Program-made: the position numbers and the translations under genes
Source: an uncultured Granulosicoccaceae bacterium
GTDB lineage: Bacteria > Pseudomonadota > Gammaproteobacteria > Granulosicoccales > Granulosicoccaceae
DNA: 64,000 bases
NCBI GenBank assembly: GCA_938007995.1
Contig: CALLLW010000010.1
Span: forward strand, 117,778-181,777
Reading direction: 5' to 3'
The notes under the pieces: generated by a model
Seen by the model: the letters and a program-made list of their open reading frames with translations, nothing else
Told to the model about the DNA's origin: nothing
Database searches by the model: none
Shown here: positions 26,030 to 35,070 of the stretch, in pieces
Numbering within the stretch: position 1 is the first letter of the stretch
Layout: each line of letters begins with the position of its first letter

Positions 26030-26331
26030 ACGTGATTGCCAACGAAGGTTCTCTGTTTTACAACGTCGGACGAATTGTTTCAAGCTCTCAACGCAAAAGC
26101 TTTTACCAGTTTTGCAATCAGACTTTTGTCACAAAAAGAAAGCCAAGCGCTTGAATCGCGCTGGCCACTTCTGCAGATCAGCCTACTGACTCTGCTCTGC
26201 GCGGTAGTGGTAGAGTCAATATTTTTACCGCTAAATGGAATACACCGGTAAAAGTTCATTTGTCACCTACACTTTGCTCTCGTATTGATTTAACTTTTCC
26301 TTTCGATTTCAACGCAACATGAGGGTATACC
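26030..26331 (+). other. Intergenic stretch with a possible small membrane ORF
   Basis: A frame from TTG 26036 to 26251 would give 71 residues with a hydrophobic C-terminal segment (ISLLTLLCAVVVESIFLPL). It starts seven bases after the MITE-like element and has no ribosome binding site, so it may be the 3' remnant of a gene cut by the insertion, or chance. The following 80 bases contain the leader of the yidB-like gene (ACATGAGGGTATACC before its ATG). Confidence 0.25.
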
Positions 26332-26745
26332 ATGGATTTACTTAAGATGGGTCAACAGCTGCTTGGCGACAAGCTCGGTGATAACGCCGGCGGAATGATG
26401 GAGGCACTGACAGGCTTAACCAGTGGCGAAGGACTGGATCTGGGTGGCATCACTGAAAAATTGAAAGCAGGTGGCATGGGTGCACAGCTCGAATCTTTTT
26501 TAGGTGACGGCGAAAACCAGGAGATATCTGAGGAGCAGGTGAAATCGGCATTTGGTGAGGAAGGCATTGCAAACGTGGCCAATAAACTGGGTGTCGATAC
26601 AGACACCGCAGCAACTCAATTAAAAGATGTACTGCCCGGCCTGCTTGACAAAGCGAGCTCTGGTGGCAACTTAATGGACTCACTTACAGCAGGTGGTGGC
26701 GCTGGTGGATTGCTGGGTATGGCGAAAGGTCTGCTTGGTAAATAG
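26332..26745 (+). CDS. YidB-like protein, DUF937 family
   Basis: 137 residues, Gly- and Leu-rich, with helical blocks typical of DUF937/YidB: MDLLKMGQQLLGDKLGDNAG, LKAGGMGAQLESFLGDGENQ, then EEQVKSAFGEEGIANVANKL, LGVDTDTAATQLKDVLPGLL and a glycine-rich end (GGGAGGLLGMAKGLLGK). The pattern 'sampled helix with G(D/E)GEN and VxxxLGVD' is characteristic of the family; function is unknown. GAGGG lies about ten bases before the ATG. A terminator follows at 26797, so it is probably transcribed alone. No signal peptide. Confidence 0.85.
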   Translation: MDLLKMGQQLLGDKLGDNAGGMMEALTGLTSGEGLDLGGITEKLKAGGMGAQLESFLGDGENQEISEEQVKSAFGEEGIANVANKLGVDTDTAATQLKDVLPGLLDKASSGGNLMDSLTAGGGAGGLLGMAKGLLGK

Positions 26746-26796
26746 CAGCGATTATTGCCTGAAAACGCGCAAGCGTTAACTATACCGTATAACACT

Positions 26797-26829
26797 AAAA
26801 CCCGGATCGCGAACCGCCCTCCGGGTTTT
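26797..26829 (+). terminator. Rho-independent terminator after the yidB-like gene
   Basis: AAAACCCGG (26797-26805) and CCGGGTTTT (26821-26829) form a nine-base-pair stem with a 15-base loop ending in a T-run. It lies about 50 bases after the stop codon. Confidence 0.8.
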
Positions 26830-26972
26830 GATGTTTAAAATCACCCCGCAATTACTCTCCGGTTTTCATCACATGCGTATGCAGGGAGATCACGTCATAC
26901 AGCATTCACTGGCGTAGAGTCTTCAAGAGCTCTGACGACTTTAACAATGATACCGGCCTGAACGCCGGTTGG

Positions 26973-27608
26973 TTAATCAACCGTGACCAAACCATTGGGT
27001 GAATTGAACGAAAATGTCAATCGCGCCTCTCCTTGTGCCACGTTAGCAAGATGATCAACATGTAGTTGTTTCAATTGGTCGAGCAATTGCTCCGGCTGAG
27101 GGTGCGTTAGGTTAACAGACTCCAATGTGACCCCGAGGTTATCCTGTGCTGCGCTCGGGTGAGGGCCCGGCGACCATTCAATGAATGCCGGTATCAGCCC
27201 GGCTTCCGGCAAATGGCCATCCGCCGGTACGGTTAATCTCCACGACCTGTCACCACGAGTAAAAGTCACGATCTTACCAAGATCTACAGAGCTGGATGCG
27301 ACCAAAGCATCAAGATCAGTGGTGTTCACAACCCAGCACAGCGCTCGTGGTCGTACGGCCAGACGTTGCAATGTGTTTGGATCATCCAGTGTAAACCAGC
27401 GAGTTCGGTTTGGCACCGGTGCTTCAGGATCCTGAGCGATTAATTCGAAAAAACTTTCGTTGCCTACTTGCATCACCAGATTATGAGTGCTCATTAAGTC
27501 GTGTTTGCTGCCTTTTGCAAGTGACACACCCATCAGTTTCTGCATGGTTTTTTTGCCGTGCTCAAGCGTGTCAGTACCGATAGCAACATGATCAATTCTA
27601 TTTTTCAT
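26973..27608 (-). CDS. Glyoxalase-like (VOC fold) domain protein
   Basis: 211 residues. The N-terminus IDHVAIGTDTLEHGKKTMQK, followed by LMGVSLAKGSKHDLMSTHN, is the first beta-alpha-beta module of the glyoxalase-like family (Pfam type Glyoxalase_3), and NLVMQVGNESFFELIAQDPE gives a putative metal-site Glu. The middle (RALCWVVNTTDLDALV, then WRLTVPADG) and end fit a second module. Such proteins bind a metal ion but the reactions are diverse and unknown for this subgroup. The ribosome binding site is weak. A GntR-like palindrome lies 30 bases upstream of the start. Confidence 0.75.
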   Translation of the reverse strand: MKNRIDHVAIGTDTLEHGKKTMQKLMGVSLAKGSKHDLMSTHNLVMQVGNESFFELIAQDPEAPVPNRTRWFTLDDPNTLQRLAVRPRALCWVVNTTDLDALVASSSVDLGKIVTFTRGDRSWRLTVPADGHLPEAGLIPAFIEWSPGPHPSAAQDNLGVTLESVNLTHPQPEQLLDQLKQLHVDHLANVAQGEARLTFSFNSPNGLVTVD

Positions 27609-27638
27609 TCCGATTTTCCGGCTGTGGTTTATTAAAGG

Positions 27639-27648
27639 TTGTATACAA
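27639..27648. promoter_or_regulatory. Palindrome TTGTATACAA, possible GntR-family operator
   Basis: A perfect ten-base palindrome of the form bound by many FCD-type GntR regulators (such as TNGTATACNA boxes). It is 30 bases upstream of the glyoxalase-like gene. No GntR gene is in the window and there is a single copy, so this is weak. The remainder of 27609-27912 shows no gene. Confidence 0.3.
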
Positions 27649-27912
27649 TATATTCCACAGTAATAACAGGTAGTTTGCTGTTTCCGTTTAATGTGATTGC
27701 GTTAATCGCCACAAGTTTTGGCAGATCGATGGGGCATCACAGGCAAAAATTATAAGCAGATGTTTATCGGAATATTAACTATCTGCGCCTTGCTGGATCA
27801 TCATGTGAGTTGGCTTATGTTCCTTTAATATATAGGCTTTTCCAGCGCACAGTGTTGAATGCGTATCCGCTTCACCACTTCCGGCGTAGCAGTAAAACCT
27901 GAGGACAAAAAC

Positions 27913-28203
27913 ATGGCAGCCTACTGGATTGCAAGAGGCAAAGTATTAGATCCGGAAGCGTACAAGCGCTACGCTGAGCAGGTGCCGGATATTCTGGCCA
28001 GCTACGGCGGTAAAGTGTTAGCGCGCGGTGGCGACTTCAAAATTCTTGAAGGAACAGATGAATTTCAACGCTTCGTGGTCATCGAGTTTCCTTCTCTTGC
28101 AGACGGAGAAGCCTGCTTCAACTCTGACGCCTACCAAAATGCTGCAGCTCATCGAAGAGGCGGCGGAGGCATGGTTGAGATAGTTCTTGTTGAGAGTAGC
28201 TAA
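27913..28203 (+). CDS. DUF1330 family protein
   Basis: 96 residues from ATG 27913, with TGAGGA at seven bases. An upstream in-frame ATG (27859) lacks a ribosome site and adds only unrelated sequence. The protein shows the DUF1330 pattern: MAAYWIARGKVLDPEAYKRY, then PDILASYGGKVLARGGDFKI, LEGTDEFQRFVVIEFPSLAD and SDAYQNAAAHRRGGGGMVEI. This is a ferredoxin-like dimeric alpha-beta barrel family related to stress-response AB-barrel proteins; function is unknown. It is next to the divergently transcribed glyoxalase-like gene, and both are small cytoplasmic proteins of catabolic loci. Confidence 0.88.
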   Translation: MAAYWIARGKVLDPEAYKRYAEQVPDILASYGGKVLARGGDFKILEGTDEFQRFVVIEFPSLADGEACFNSDAYQNAAAHRRGGGGMVEIVLVESS

Positions 28204-28286
28204 GCCACTGTGTGACGTTGCTTTTTAAATCTCACAGAACTTACGTACACAATTGCTGCAGGCTACAAAATTATTTGTGATAACTT

Positions 28287-29495
28287 CTAAGTGGTAACAG
28301 CTGCTCGGGTTGTCTGGGGCGGCTGCGTTAATAGCGTGCTTACCACAATGAGATTCAACACACCGGCAGCAGCAGCAATTGCGTACGCTGCAGTGTAGTT
28401 GCCTGTTATATCATACGATGCACCGCCAATATAACCTCCAATGGCATGACCAAACCAACCAAACATTGAGATTATGCCGAAAGCAGATGCTCGTATCGAG
28501 ACAGGGACCAGTACTCTGATGGTAATCAACACACCGGTCATTACTCCGGCATAGCCAAACCCGTAGACCAGCGCATAAAAATAGAAAGTGTTTAAATTTT
28601 CAATTAGCGTGAATCCGAATATCATTAATGTCATCCATGCGGTTGCCAACATGTAGGCATACAGCGCACCAATTTTATCTGCAAGCACCCCGAAAGCGAA
28701 TCGACCAAAGATTGCAACCACCAACATAGCAAAAGCCACACTGGTAGCATCAACAGCTGGAATTCCATGATCCTGGATCAGCGGCACAAGGTGCATCAAT
28801 GGCACGGCCATACAGGTGCAACATAAGATTATCGCAACGCATAAAGTAGCAATAATAACGGCTGGAGATTTCGTCTTGCTATGCTGTGCGTCGGCAGTTG
28901 TGTTCTCTGTGTTGTTATAGGCAGGAGGTTGGCGTAACAACAGTGCTAGAGGTATCAAGGTGCACAACATGAAAATGCCAATACCTGCAAAGGCACCGCT
29001 AACCCCGAACCTGGTGATCAACAGCGAAGACAAAAACGGAACTCCACCTTGTCCGAGCGCCTGTCCTGCGGTAGCGATACCTATTGCTGTTCCCGCTCCG
29101 ATTAGAAACCAGTTCCCCACAGCTGCCAACACCGGTGAGAATATCGCACCGGTGCCGAAAAAACCTGCGATAAAAAACACCAGATAATACTGCCACAGTG
29201 CTGTCATCAGAGAAGCCAGCAGGTAACACAGGCCCAATATGATGACCCCGAACAACACCACGGGCCTGGCACCAAACAGGTCACTCAATCGGCCAAAAAC
29301 CATACCACCAAATGCGAGCCCCATAATGCCTGAGAAGTTGATGAATGCGACTTCTCCACGCTGCCATCCATACTCATCCTGCATTGGAACAATGAAAGCG
29401 GACATGCCATTAACAATGGCACCCATTGCAATGGCAAGTATCATTGCACAGGCGAAAACAATGATCCATCTGTATTGTGGCTGTGTTTCGGTCAT
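28287..29495 (-). CDS. MFS transporter, oxalate/formate or monocarboxylate-like
   Basis: 402 residues with about 12 hydrophobic segments. The loop after helix 2 (FGRLSDLFGARPVVL) carries the MFS signature, and helix 1 with GAIVNGMSAFIVPMQDEYGW followed by RGEVAFINFS resembles the OFA/monocarboxylate group. A hydrophilic central loop (NNTENTTADAQHSKTKS) joins the two halves. It should import or export a small carboxylate. AAAGGAA lies upstream of ATG 29495. The neighbouring GlcG-like gene and FAD/Fe-S dehydrogenase, all on the same strand, suggest a hydroxy-acid uptake and oxidation unit, which is an inference. Confidence 0.85.
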   Translation of the reverse strand: MTETQPQYRWIIVFACAMILAIAMGAIVNGMSAFIVPMQDEYGWQRGEVAFINFSGIMGLAFGGMVFGRLSDLFGARPVVLFGVIILGLCYLLASLMTALWQYYLVFFIAGFFGTGAIFSPVLAAVGNWFLIGAGTAIGIATAGQALGQGGVPFLSSLLITRFGVSGAFAGIGIFMLCTLIPLALLLRQPPAYNNTENTTADAQHSKTKSPAVIIATLCVAIILCCTCMAVPLMHLVPLIQDHGIPAVDATSVAFAMLVVAIFGRFAFGVLADKIGALYAYMLATAWMTLMIFGFTLIENLNTFYFYALVYGFGYAGVMTGVLITIRVLVPVSIRASAFGIISMFGWFGHAIGGYIGGASYDITGNYTAAYAIAAAAGVLNLIVVSTLLTQPPQTTRAAVTT

Positions 29496-29633
29496 GCTGG
29501 CATTCCTTTGATTGATGAGACTACAGGTACTCCTGGTATTTTTTAGGGGGCAATAACCGTGGCTAAACGTGTAAGAACTAAGTGTTGTTGTGTAATCCTT
29601 CGTGAAAAGTGTTCTAGTGTTTTTTTGTGTTTA

Positions 29634-30062
29634 TCAGCCGACGTCCGCGACTAAACCCACAGCCTCAATGCCAATAACGGCGCATTGCTCATCGTTATCT
29701 GAAATGTCACCGGTTACGCCAACCGCACCCAGAAGCTCACCATCTTTGGACCGAATCAGTACGCCGCCTGGCACTGGCACCAATGCTCCGTCGCATAAAG
29801 AATTCATGGCCTGGATAAAAAACGGCTCGGCCTTTGCGCGTTCAAACAAAGCACGGGAACCCATGCCAATGGTGTACGCACCATAGGCCTTGCCATGTGC
29901 TATTTTGGGGCGCAACAGGCTGGTGCCATCCTGACTTTCACTGGCTTTGATACCACCACCATCACCCAGAACTACAACAGCCATCGGCTTGAAGCCCTGT
30001 TTTTCCTGCTCTGCCAGTGCGTGTTGAATAATTGTCTTTGCTTGATCAAGCGATAGTTGCAT
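29634..30062 (-). CDS. GlcG/HbpS-family heme-binding-like protein
   Basis: 142 residues. GlcG/HbpS motifs are clear: AVVVLGDGGGIKASESQDGT, then AHGKAYGAYTIGMGSRALFE, PVPGGVLIRSKDGELLGAVG and GDISDNDEQCAVIGIEAVG. The family is found beside glycolate oxidase (glcDEF) and in haem-sensing systems; the glycolate-locus members have no settled function. It lies between the MFS gene and the FAD/Fe-S dehydrogenase on the same strand, echoing the glcG context. AGGAAG precedes ATG 30062. Confidence 0.87.
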   Translation of the reverse strand: MQLSLDQAKTIIQHALAEQEKQGFKPMAVVVLGDGGGIKASESQDGTSLLRPKIAHGKAYGAYTIGMGSRALFERAKAEPFFIQAMNSLCDGALVPVPGGVLIRSKDGELLGAVGVTGDISDNDEQCAVIGIEAVGLVADVG

Positions 30063-30185
30063 AGTGAATCTTCCTGGTTATATGTAGAGTTTGTATTTGC
30101 AGCTGTTGTACCTGTTGGTCAACCTAACCAAAGCGCTGTTCAATACCAGCCTTCCCACAGGATGTTAAACGGGATGGTATATGGT

Positions 30186-33152
30186 TCAAAGCACTGCTGC
30201 ATGCTTTTCAGTAGTGGTGGGTGCCAGTGCCATTGCCAGCAGCTCGGCCACATGAATGGCGTTGCGCTCAGTGCCATCGGCGATCTGATGCCGACACGAA
30301 GTACCATCAGCAACAATCAACGTGCTGGCATCTGTGTTGCGTACCGCTGGCAGCAAATCAAGCTCTGCCATTTTTAGTGAGGTTTCTGCAGTTTCGTTTG
30401 CGTATCCAAACGCACCAGCCATGCCACAGCAACTGGTTTCCACCACACTAACTTTCATGTCGGGCACCAGACTCAGGCACTGTTGTACTGCTGAAAACGC
30501 ACCGAGTGCCTTCTGGTGGCAATGTCCGTGTAACAATATGTTGGATGCAGGGGCGTGCAGTGACCAATTCAAATCGCCCTTGTGATGATCCTGCATGATC
30601 AGCTCTTCCAGCATGTAGGCTTGGCTCGCAACAAGCTCTGTGGCGTCACCAGGTATTAAAACCGGGTACTCATCTCGCAGGGTAAGTAAGCAACTGGGTT
30701 CAAGGCCGACTATTGGCACACCTTTCTTAACCCATGGCAGTAACGCACTAACCATTCTATTCGCCTCGCGCTTTGCCTGCGCGATCATGCCGGTTGCCAG
30801 GTAGGTGCGGCCGCAGCATAGTTTGCGAGCCCCCGGTGCTTTGGCAACAGTGATCCGATAACCGGCAGCCTGTAACACGACTCTTGCAGCGCGCAGCTTT
30901 TCCGGTTCAAACCAGGTGTTAAACGTGTCTGCTAACAAGACGACATCTTTTGTTGCGTCGCTGTCTTTATGATTGCTGTTGGTTTTTTCAGTGAATGGTG
31001 AAGATGACCAGGCTGGCAATGGTCGGCTTGCGCTAAAGCCGGTTAATTTTTCCATGATCTTCGCAAGCGTCGCAGATGAGTTGCGCAGGTTTGCCAGTCG
31101 ACCAAGCTTTGCAATAACGGGCGCGTAACGCGGCAAGTGAGCAACCAGATGTTCATGAAGCGTGTGGCCTTTTAACCGGGCGCGAGCAGCTAATACTTCT
31201 ATTTTCATTTTAGCCATATCAACCCCGGTGGGGCATTCGCGTTTGCAGGCTTTACAGGAGACGCAGTACTTCATGGTCTGGTGCATATCATCAGAGCCCA
31301 TGGCATCGTCTCCAAGCTGACCAGACATTGCCAGCCGCAGTGTATTAGCGCGGCCACGGGTGACATGCATCTCTTCTTTAGTTACCCGGTAGGAAGGACA
31401 CATCACACCACCTGCCATCTTGCGGCAGGCGCCGTTGTTATTACACATCTCGATTGCACCCTGCAGTCCACCACTGGCACCACTCCATTGTGACCAGTCA
31501 AAAGTCGGCTTGATTTCAATCATCTTGTAATCAGGCGCATATCTGAACAGGGAACGATCATTCATTCGAGGCGCATTGACAATCTTACCCGGATTAAACA
31601 GATTGTCTGGATCAAAGCAGTGCTTTACCGACTCAAAAGTTCGCACCATCTCTGCGCCAAACATTTTGCTGTGAAACTCAGAGCGGGAGATACCGTCACC
31701 ATGCTCACCAGAATGTGAGCCCTTGTACTTTAAAACCAGATCAAACGCTTCTTCGGCAATTTCACGCATCTTGCTGGCGTCTTCTTCAAGCTTCATGTTC
31801 AGTACCGGCCGCACATGCAGACACCCGACTGAAGCGTGCGCATACCAGGTGCCCGGTGTGCCATGTTTATCGAACACGTCAGTAAGACCTGAAGTGAACT
31901 CTGCCAAATCCTTTAGCTCGACTGCACAGTCTTCAACAAAAGAAACCGGCTTGCCTTCAGACTTCATTGACATCATGATATTCAGCCCGGCCTTGCGTAC
32001 CTCTCCTATGCGAGCCTGCATTCCAGCATCAACTGCATCAACAACGCCACCCCAATCTTTACCCTTACCTTGCCAGCTGAAACCAAGATCACCCATGCGT
32101 TCGTGCAAGCGCGAAAGTCGCCTTAAGTTTTCATCATGATCCTCAAATGCAAATTCAACCAGCAGAATGGCGGCAGGTGTGCCACGTACAAACTCCTCAA
32201 CCGATGATTGATATAACTCAATGTCACGAGCCAGCTGAATCATTGTGCTATCAACAAGTTCCACTGCCTGCGGGCCAAGATCCACCAGGTGCTGTGTTGC
32301 ATCCATTGCCTGATAAAAGCTTGGGAAATGGCAGACGCCCAATACGCGATTTACCGGAAGCGGCGATAACTTTAGTTCAATCGCAGTAGAGTAGGCGAGA
32401 GTACCTTCAGAACCCACCAGCAGATGCGCCATGTTAACGCTGTTCGACCCAGGCAGCAGCGCATCAATGTTATAACCACCAACACGCCGCAACACATCTG
32501 GAAAGCGCTGCTGTATGTTTTCAGCTTCCTGCGTACCTAATTTCAGAAGCCTGTCGAAGAGCCCACGTTTATATTCGCTATTATCTTTTTGCGAGGTTAC
32601 ATAGCCGGGGGTACGTTCGATCTCACCGAAGTGTATAGACTCACCGTTCGGAGTAATCGCATCTATCGAGTGCACGTTATGACGCATGGTGCCGTAGTGT
32701 ATTGAACGCTGACCACAGGAGTTATTTGCAGTCATTCCACCGATCGTAGCGCGTGATGCGGTAGAAACATCCACCGGAAACCACAATCCATGCAGCTTTA
32801 GCTGACGGTTAAGTTCATCGAGTACGATACCCGGCTGCACGATGCAGCGACGATTGGCGACATCAAGTTCCAGTAGTTTGTTTAAATAACGCGAGTTATC
32901 GACAATTAGTCCGGAATTAACCGTTTGTCCACACTGGGAAGTGCCACCACCACGAGCGGTGATCGGGGTCTCGAACTCGCGGGCCAGCTCAATAGTGGTT
33001 TGAATGTCTGCCGTGTTACGCGGGGCGACCACTCCAACCGGCATCATCTGGTAGATCGACGCATCGGTGGCGTAGCGGCCGCGGGTAAAGCGATCTGCGT
33101 ACACATCACCTGTGAGTTCCTTACTCAGGCGCTGCTGTAATTCGTGATTCAT
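30186..33152 (-). CDS. FAD-binding and Fe-S-binding oxidoreductase (YdiJ/D-2-hydroxyacid dehydrogenase-like fusion)
   Basis: 988 residues. Residues 30-180 form a PCMH-type FAD domain (RGGGTSQCGQTVNSGLIVDN, then GIVLDELNRQL and TIGGMTANNSCGQRSIHYGT). The FAD-oxidase C-terminal domain follows (to about 530, ending in GEHGDGISRS and the FDPDNLFNPGKIVN region). Next come two 4Fe-4S clusters (CNNNGACRKMAGGVMCPSY and CVSCKACKRECPTGVDMAK) and a GlpC-type cysteine-rich part with two CCG motifs (CCGRTYLATG, CCGMAGAFGY). This matches YdiJ and D-lactate/D-2-hydroxyglutarate dehydrogenases, which oxidise hydroxy acids and pass electrons to the membrane chain. The substrate is unproven. Confidence 0.9.
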   Translation of the reverse strand: MNHELQQRLSKELTGDVYADRFTRGRYATDASIYQMMPVGVVAPRNTADIQTTIELAREFETPITARGGGTSQCGQTVNSGLIVDNSRYLNKLLELDVANRRCIVQPGIVLDELNRQLKLHGLWFPVDVSTASRATIGGMTANNSCGQRSIHYGTMRHNVHSIDAITPNGESIHFGEIERTPGYVTSQKDNSEYKRGLFDRLLKLGTQEAENIQQRFPDVLRRVGGYNIDALLPGSNSVNMAHLLVGSEGTLAYSTAIELKLSPLPVNRVLGVCHFPSFYQAMDATQHLVDLGPQAVELVDSTMIQLARDIELYQSSVEEFVRGTPAAILLVEFAFEDHDENLRRLSRLHERMGDLGFSWQGKGKDWGGVVDAVDAGMQARIGEVRKAGLNIMMSMKSEGKPVSFVEDCAVELKDLAEFTSGLTDVFDKHGTPGTWYAHASVGCLHVRPVLNMKLEEDASKMREIAEEAFDLVLKYKGSHSGEHGDGISRSEFHSKMFGAEMVRTFESVKHCFDPDNLFNPGKIVNAPRMNDRSLFRYAPDYKMIEIKPTFDWSQWSGASGGLQGAIEMCNNNGACRKMAGGVMCPSYRVTKEEMHVTRGRANTLRLAMSGQLGDDAMGSDDMHQTMKYCVSCKACKRECPTGVDMAKMKIEVLAARARLKGHTLHEHLVAHLPRYAPVIAKLGRLANLRNSSATLAKIMEKLTGFSASRPLPAWSSSPFTEKTNSNHKDSDATKDVVLLADTFNTWFEPEKLRAARVVLQAAGYRITVAKAPGARKLCCGRTYLATGMIAQAKREANRMVSALLPWVKKGVPIVGLEPSCLLTLRDEYPVLIPGDATELVASQAYMLEELIMQDHHKGDLNWSLHAPASNILLHGHCHQKALGAFSAVQQCLSLVPDMKVSVVETSCCGMAGAFGYANETAETSLKMAELDLLPAVRNTDASTLIVADGTSCRHQIADGTERNAIHVAELLAMALAPTTTEKHAAVL

Positions 33153-33431
33153 GTCGATGGTCGTTACTTTCTACATTCGTTCTTCTCAATAATGTATTGA
33201 TCACTGGAAATTAGCAACTTTGCCACAACGCGGGCCAACACCGCATAACCAGATCAAAAGCGCCCCTGGCTGCGTGCTATCCCGCCAGAGGCATCAGCAA
33301 GACACTGCAGGGATCAGTAAGGCTATTGACCGGCGATAATGTTGCGCTGGTAGTAGCCGCCTGCATAGTGGCTCAAGTAGAATGCTCCGCATGGTATTTA
33401 CTCACCGGCCACAAAACACCAAGAGACAGGC

Positions 33432-34205
33432 ATGACTGACGAACTACAGTTCGAGCAAGAGCAGGATATTGGCATTCTGACATTCAACCGACCACAAGCG
33501 CGCAATGCGCTAACGTTTGATATGTACGAATTACTGGCAGAACACTGCGAGCGTATCCTTGATAAGTCTCTGCCCATTCGTTCGTTGATTATTACCGGTA
33601 GTGGCGAAAAAGCATTTGCAGCCGGTACAGATATATCCAACTTCAAAGACTTTCGCAGCAAAGAAGACGCACTGGGTTACGAACGCACCATGGACAGGGT
33701 GCTTGGCTTACTCGAATCTCTACCAATACCAACAATCGCAGCAATTCGTGGTGCCTGCACAGGCGGCGGGGCAGCAATTGCTGCCTGTTGTGATCTTCGT
33801 ATTGCCACCAACGATATAAAATTCGGATTTCCGATAGCACGCACTTTGGGTAATTGTTTGTCGGTGGTTAATCTGTCACGCCTGGTTGAACTGCTTGGTG
33901 CACCACGCACCCGCGAGATTCTTTTAACATCACGGCTCATTAAAATAGAAGAAGCGTTAACGATTGGCCTTATCACAGAATGTGTGACAGACCCTATGGC
34001 AAGATCACTGGAACTGTGCGAGCAAATGCGCGGTCACGCACCATTAACCATGGCGGCATCGAAAGAAGGCCTGCGTCGCTTGCGAGAACATGCGGCAAGT
34101 GTTGAGGGCGATGATCTGATTATCCAGTGCTACACCAGTGCGGATTTTCGCGAGGGCATGGAAGCGTTCCTGTCAAAACGACCGCCGCAATGGTCAGGTA
34201 AGTAG
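33432..34205 (+). CDS. Enoyl-CoA hydratase/isomerase family protein (crotonase)
   Basis: 257 residues. Crotonase signatures: ILTFNRPQARNALTFDMYEL, the oxyanion loop GSGEKAFAAGTDISNFKDF and GACTGGGAAIAACCDLRIAT. The general acid/base Glu of classical hydratases (second Glu near 'GFPE') is not obvious here: the region reads NDIKFGFPIARTLGNCL. The reaction may therefore differ from simple hydration. Cytoplasmic; ATG 33432 with GAGACAGG upstream. A MITE-like element begins five bases after its stop. It is divergent from the FAD/Fe-S dehydrogenase. Confidence 0.87.
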   Translation: MTDELQFEQEQDIGILTFNRPQARNALTFDMYELLAEHCERILDKSLPIRSLIITGSGEKAFAAGTDISNFKDFRSKEDALGYERTMDRVLGLLESLPIPTIAAIRGACTGGGAAIAACCDLRIATNDIKFGFPIARTLGNCLSVVNLSRLVELLGAPRTREILLTSRLIKIEEALTIGLITECVTDPMARSLELCEQMRGHAPLTMAASKEGLRRLREHAASVEGDDLIIQCYTSADFREGMEAFLSKRPPQWSGK

Positions 34206-34209
34206 TACG

Positions 34210-34376
34210 CTAGCCCGGTTTATTCGTGAAATGGCGAGCATAGCGCGCAGAGCATTGGTTTCACAGGGTATTTTCTTCTCGCGTGGAATACTTACTGATA
34301 TTTGCAAGAGAAAAAATTCGCTGTGGAATCAAGGATCAAGCGGGATGTCGTCATTTTCACGAATAAACCGGGCTAG
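34210..34376 (+). mobile_element. MITE-like element, family B, copy 3 (167 bp, perfect ends)
   Basis: The best-preserved copy: 22-base perfect terminal inverted repeats beginning CTAGCCCGGTTTATTCGTGA and ending in the reverse complement (CACGAATAAACCGGGCTAG). It is 167 bases long and the interior matches copies 1 and 2. No coding capacity and no target-site duplication that I can defend. It lies five bases after the crotonase stop codon. The interval 34377-34562 that follows shows no gene except the leader of the next small membrane-protein gene. Confidence 0.88.
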
Positions 34377-34562
34377 ACAAACACTGATCTGCTAACCAAT
34401 CTCACAATCGGGGCTGCACTGTAGCCGTGCGCTTGCGTGCTCACCACATGTGCCATGTAAATTCATGACTGTCCTGCTGCGATCTGGCACGAGATTACTA
34501 TGTAACGGAAGATACGTGACAGGCTTCGCCGCATTTATTACAAAAACACCACAGGACACTTT

Positions 34563-34964
34563 ATGTTCATCATCCGCCCGATCTTTTTCATTGTTACGCT
34601 GTCACTGGGCTTCGTCTTATCCCAAAACCTGGATGGCATCTCGAAAATCCGTGAAGGCATATTCGAACTGGCGACTTCATTTGTTGAAAAAGAACAGACA
34701 CCAATCACAACAGGCATAGCAGAACTTGCTGAAGCTCCGTCAAACATCAGCAGATTTCTGGCGCCGGAGTACTGGAAGTACGGGATAATTATAGTCGGGG
34801 TGTTTGCAGGTATCTTCACTGCATCCTGGAGTGGTGCACTGCTGTTAGGGTTTATTGGTGGGATATTGTTTAGCCCGGAAATAGCCAGCTATCCGATTCT
34901 GAGTGAATATGCATTACTGATCAGCAATAGTCTTAAGGACTTTATAAGGCAGCTGGTGAACTGA
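34563..34964 (+). CDS. Small membrane protein, unknown
   Basis: 133 residues, with CAGGAC nine bases before ATG 34563. It has an N-terminal hydrophobic segment (FIIRPIFFIVTLSLGFVLS), an amphipathic hydrophilic middle (residues 20-60) and a hydrophobic pair of segments (YGIIIVGVFAGIFTASWSGA, LLLGFIGGILFS), suggesting two or three membrane passes. I do not recognise a family. No operon partner is nearby. Its composition and ribosome site support a real gene. Confidence 0.6.
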   Translation: MFIIRPIFFIVTLSLGFVLSQNLDGISKIREGIFELATSFVEKEQTPITTGIAELAEAPSNISRFLAPEYWKYGIIIVGVFAGIFTASWSGALLLGFIGGILFSPEIASYPILSEYALLISNSLKDFIRQLVN

Positions 34965-35070
34965 GTTGGTAAATGAGTTGCCACGATACACAACCAGATC
35001 AAACACGGTATCAGAACAAACCGCTGAATACGAATGGAGAAGCTTGATTGATGGTGCGTTGCAATCAGCT

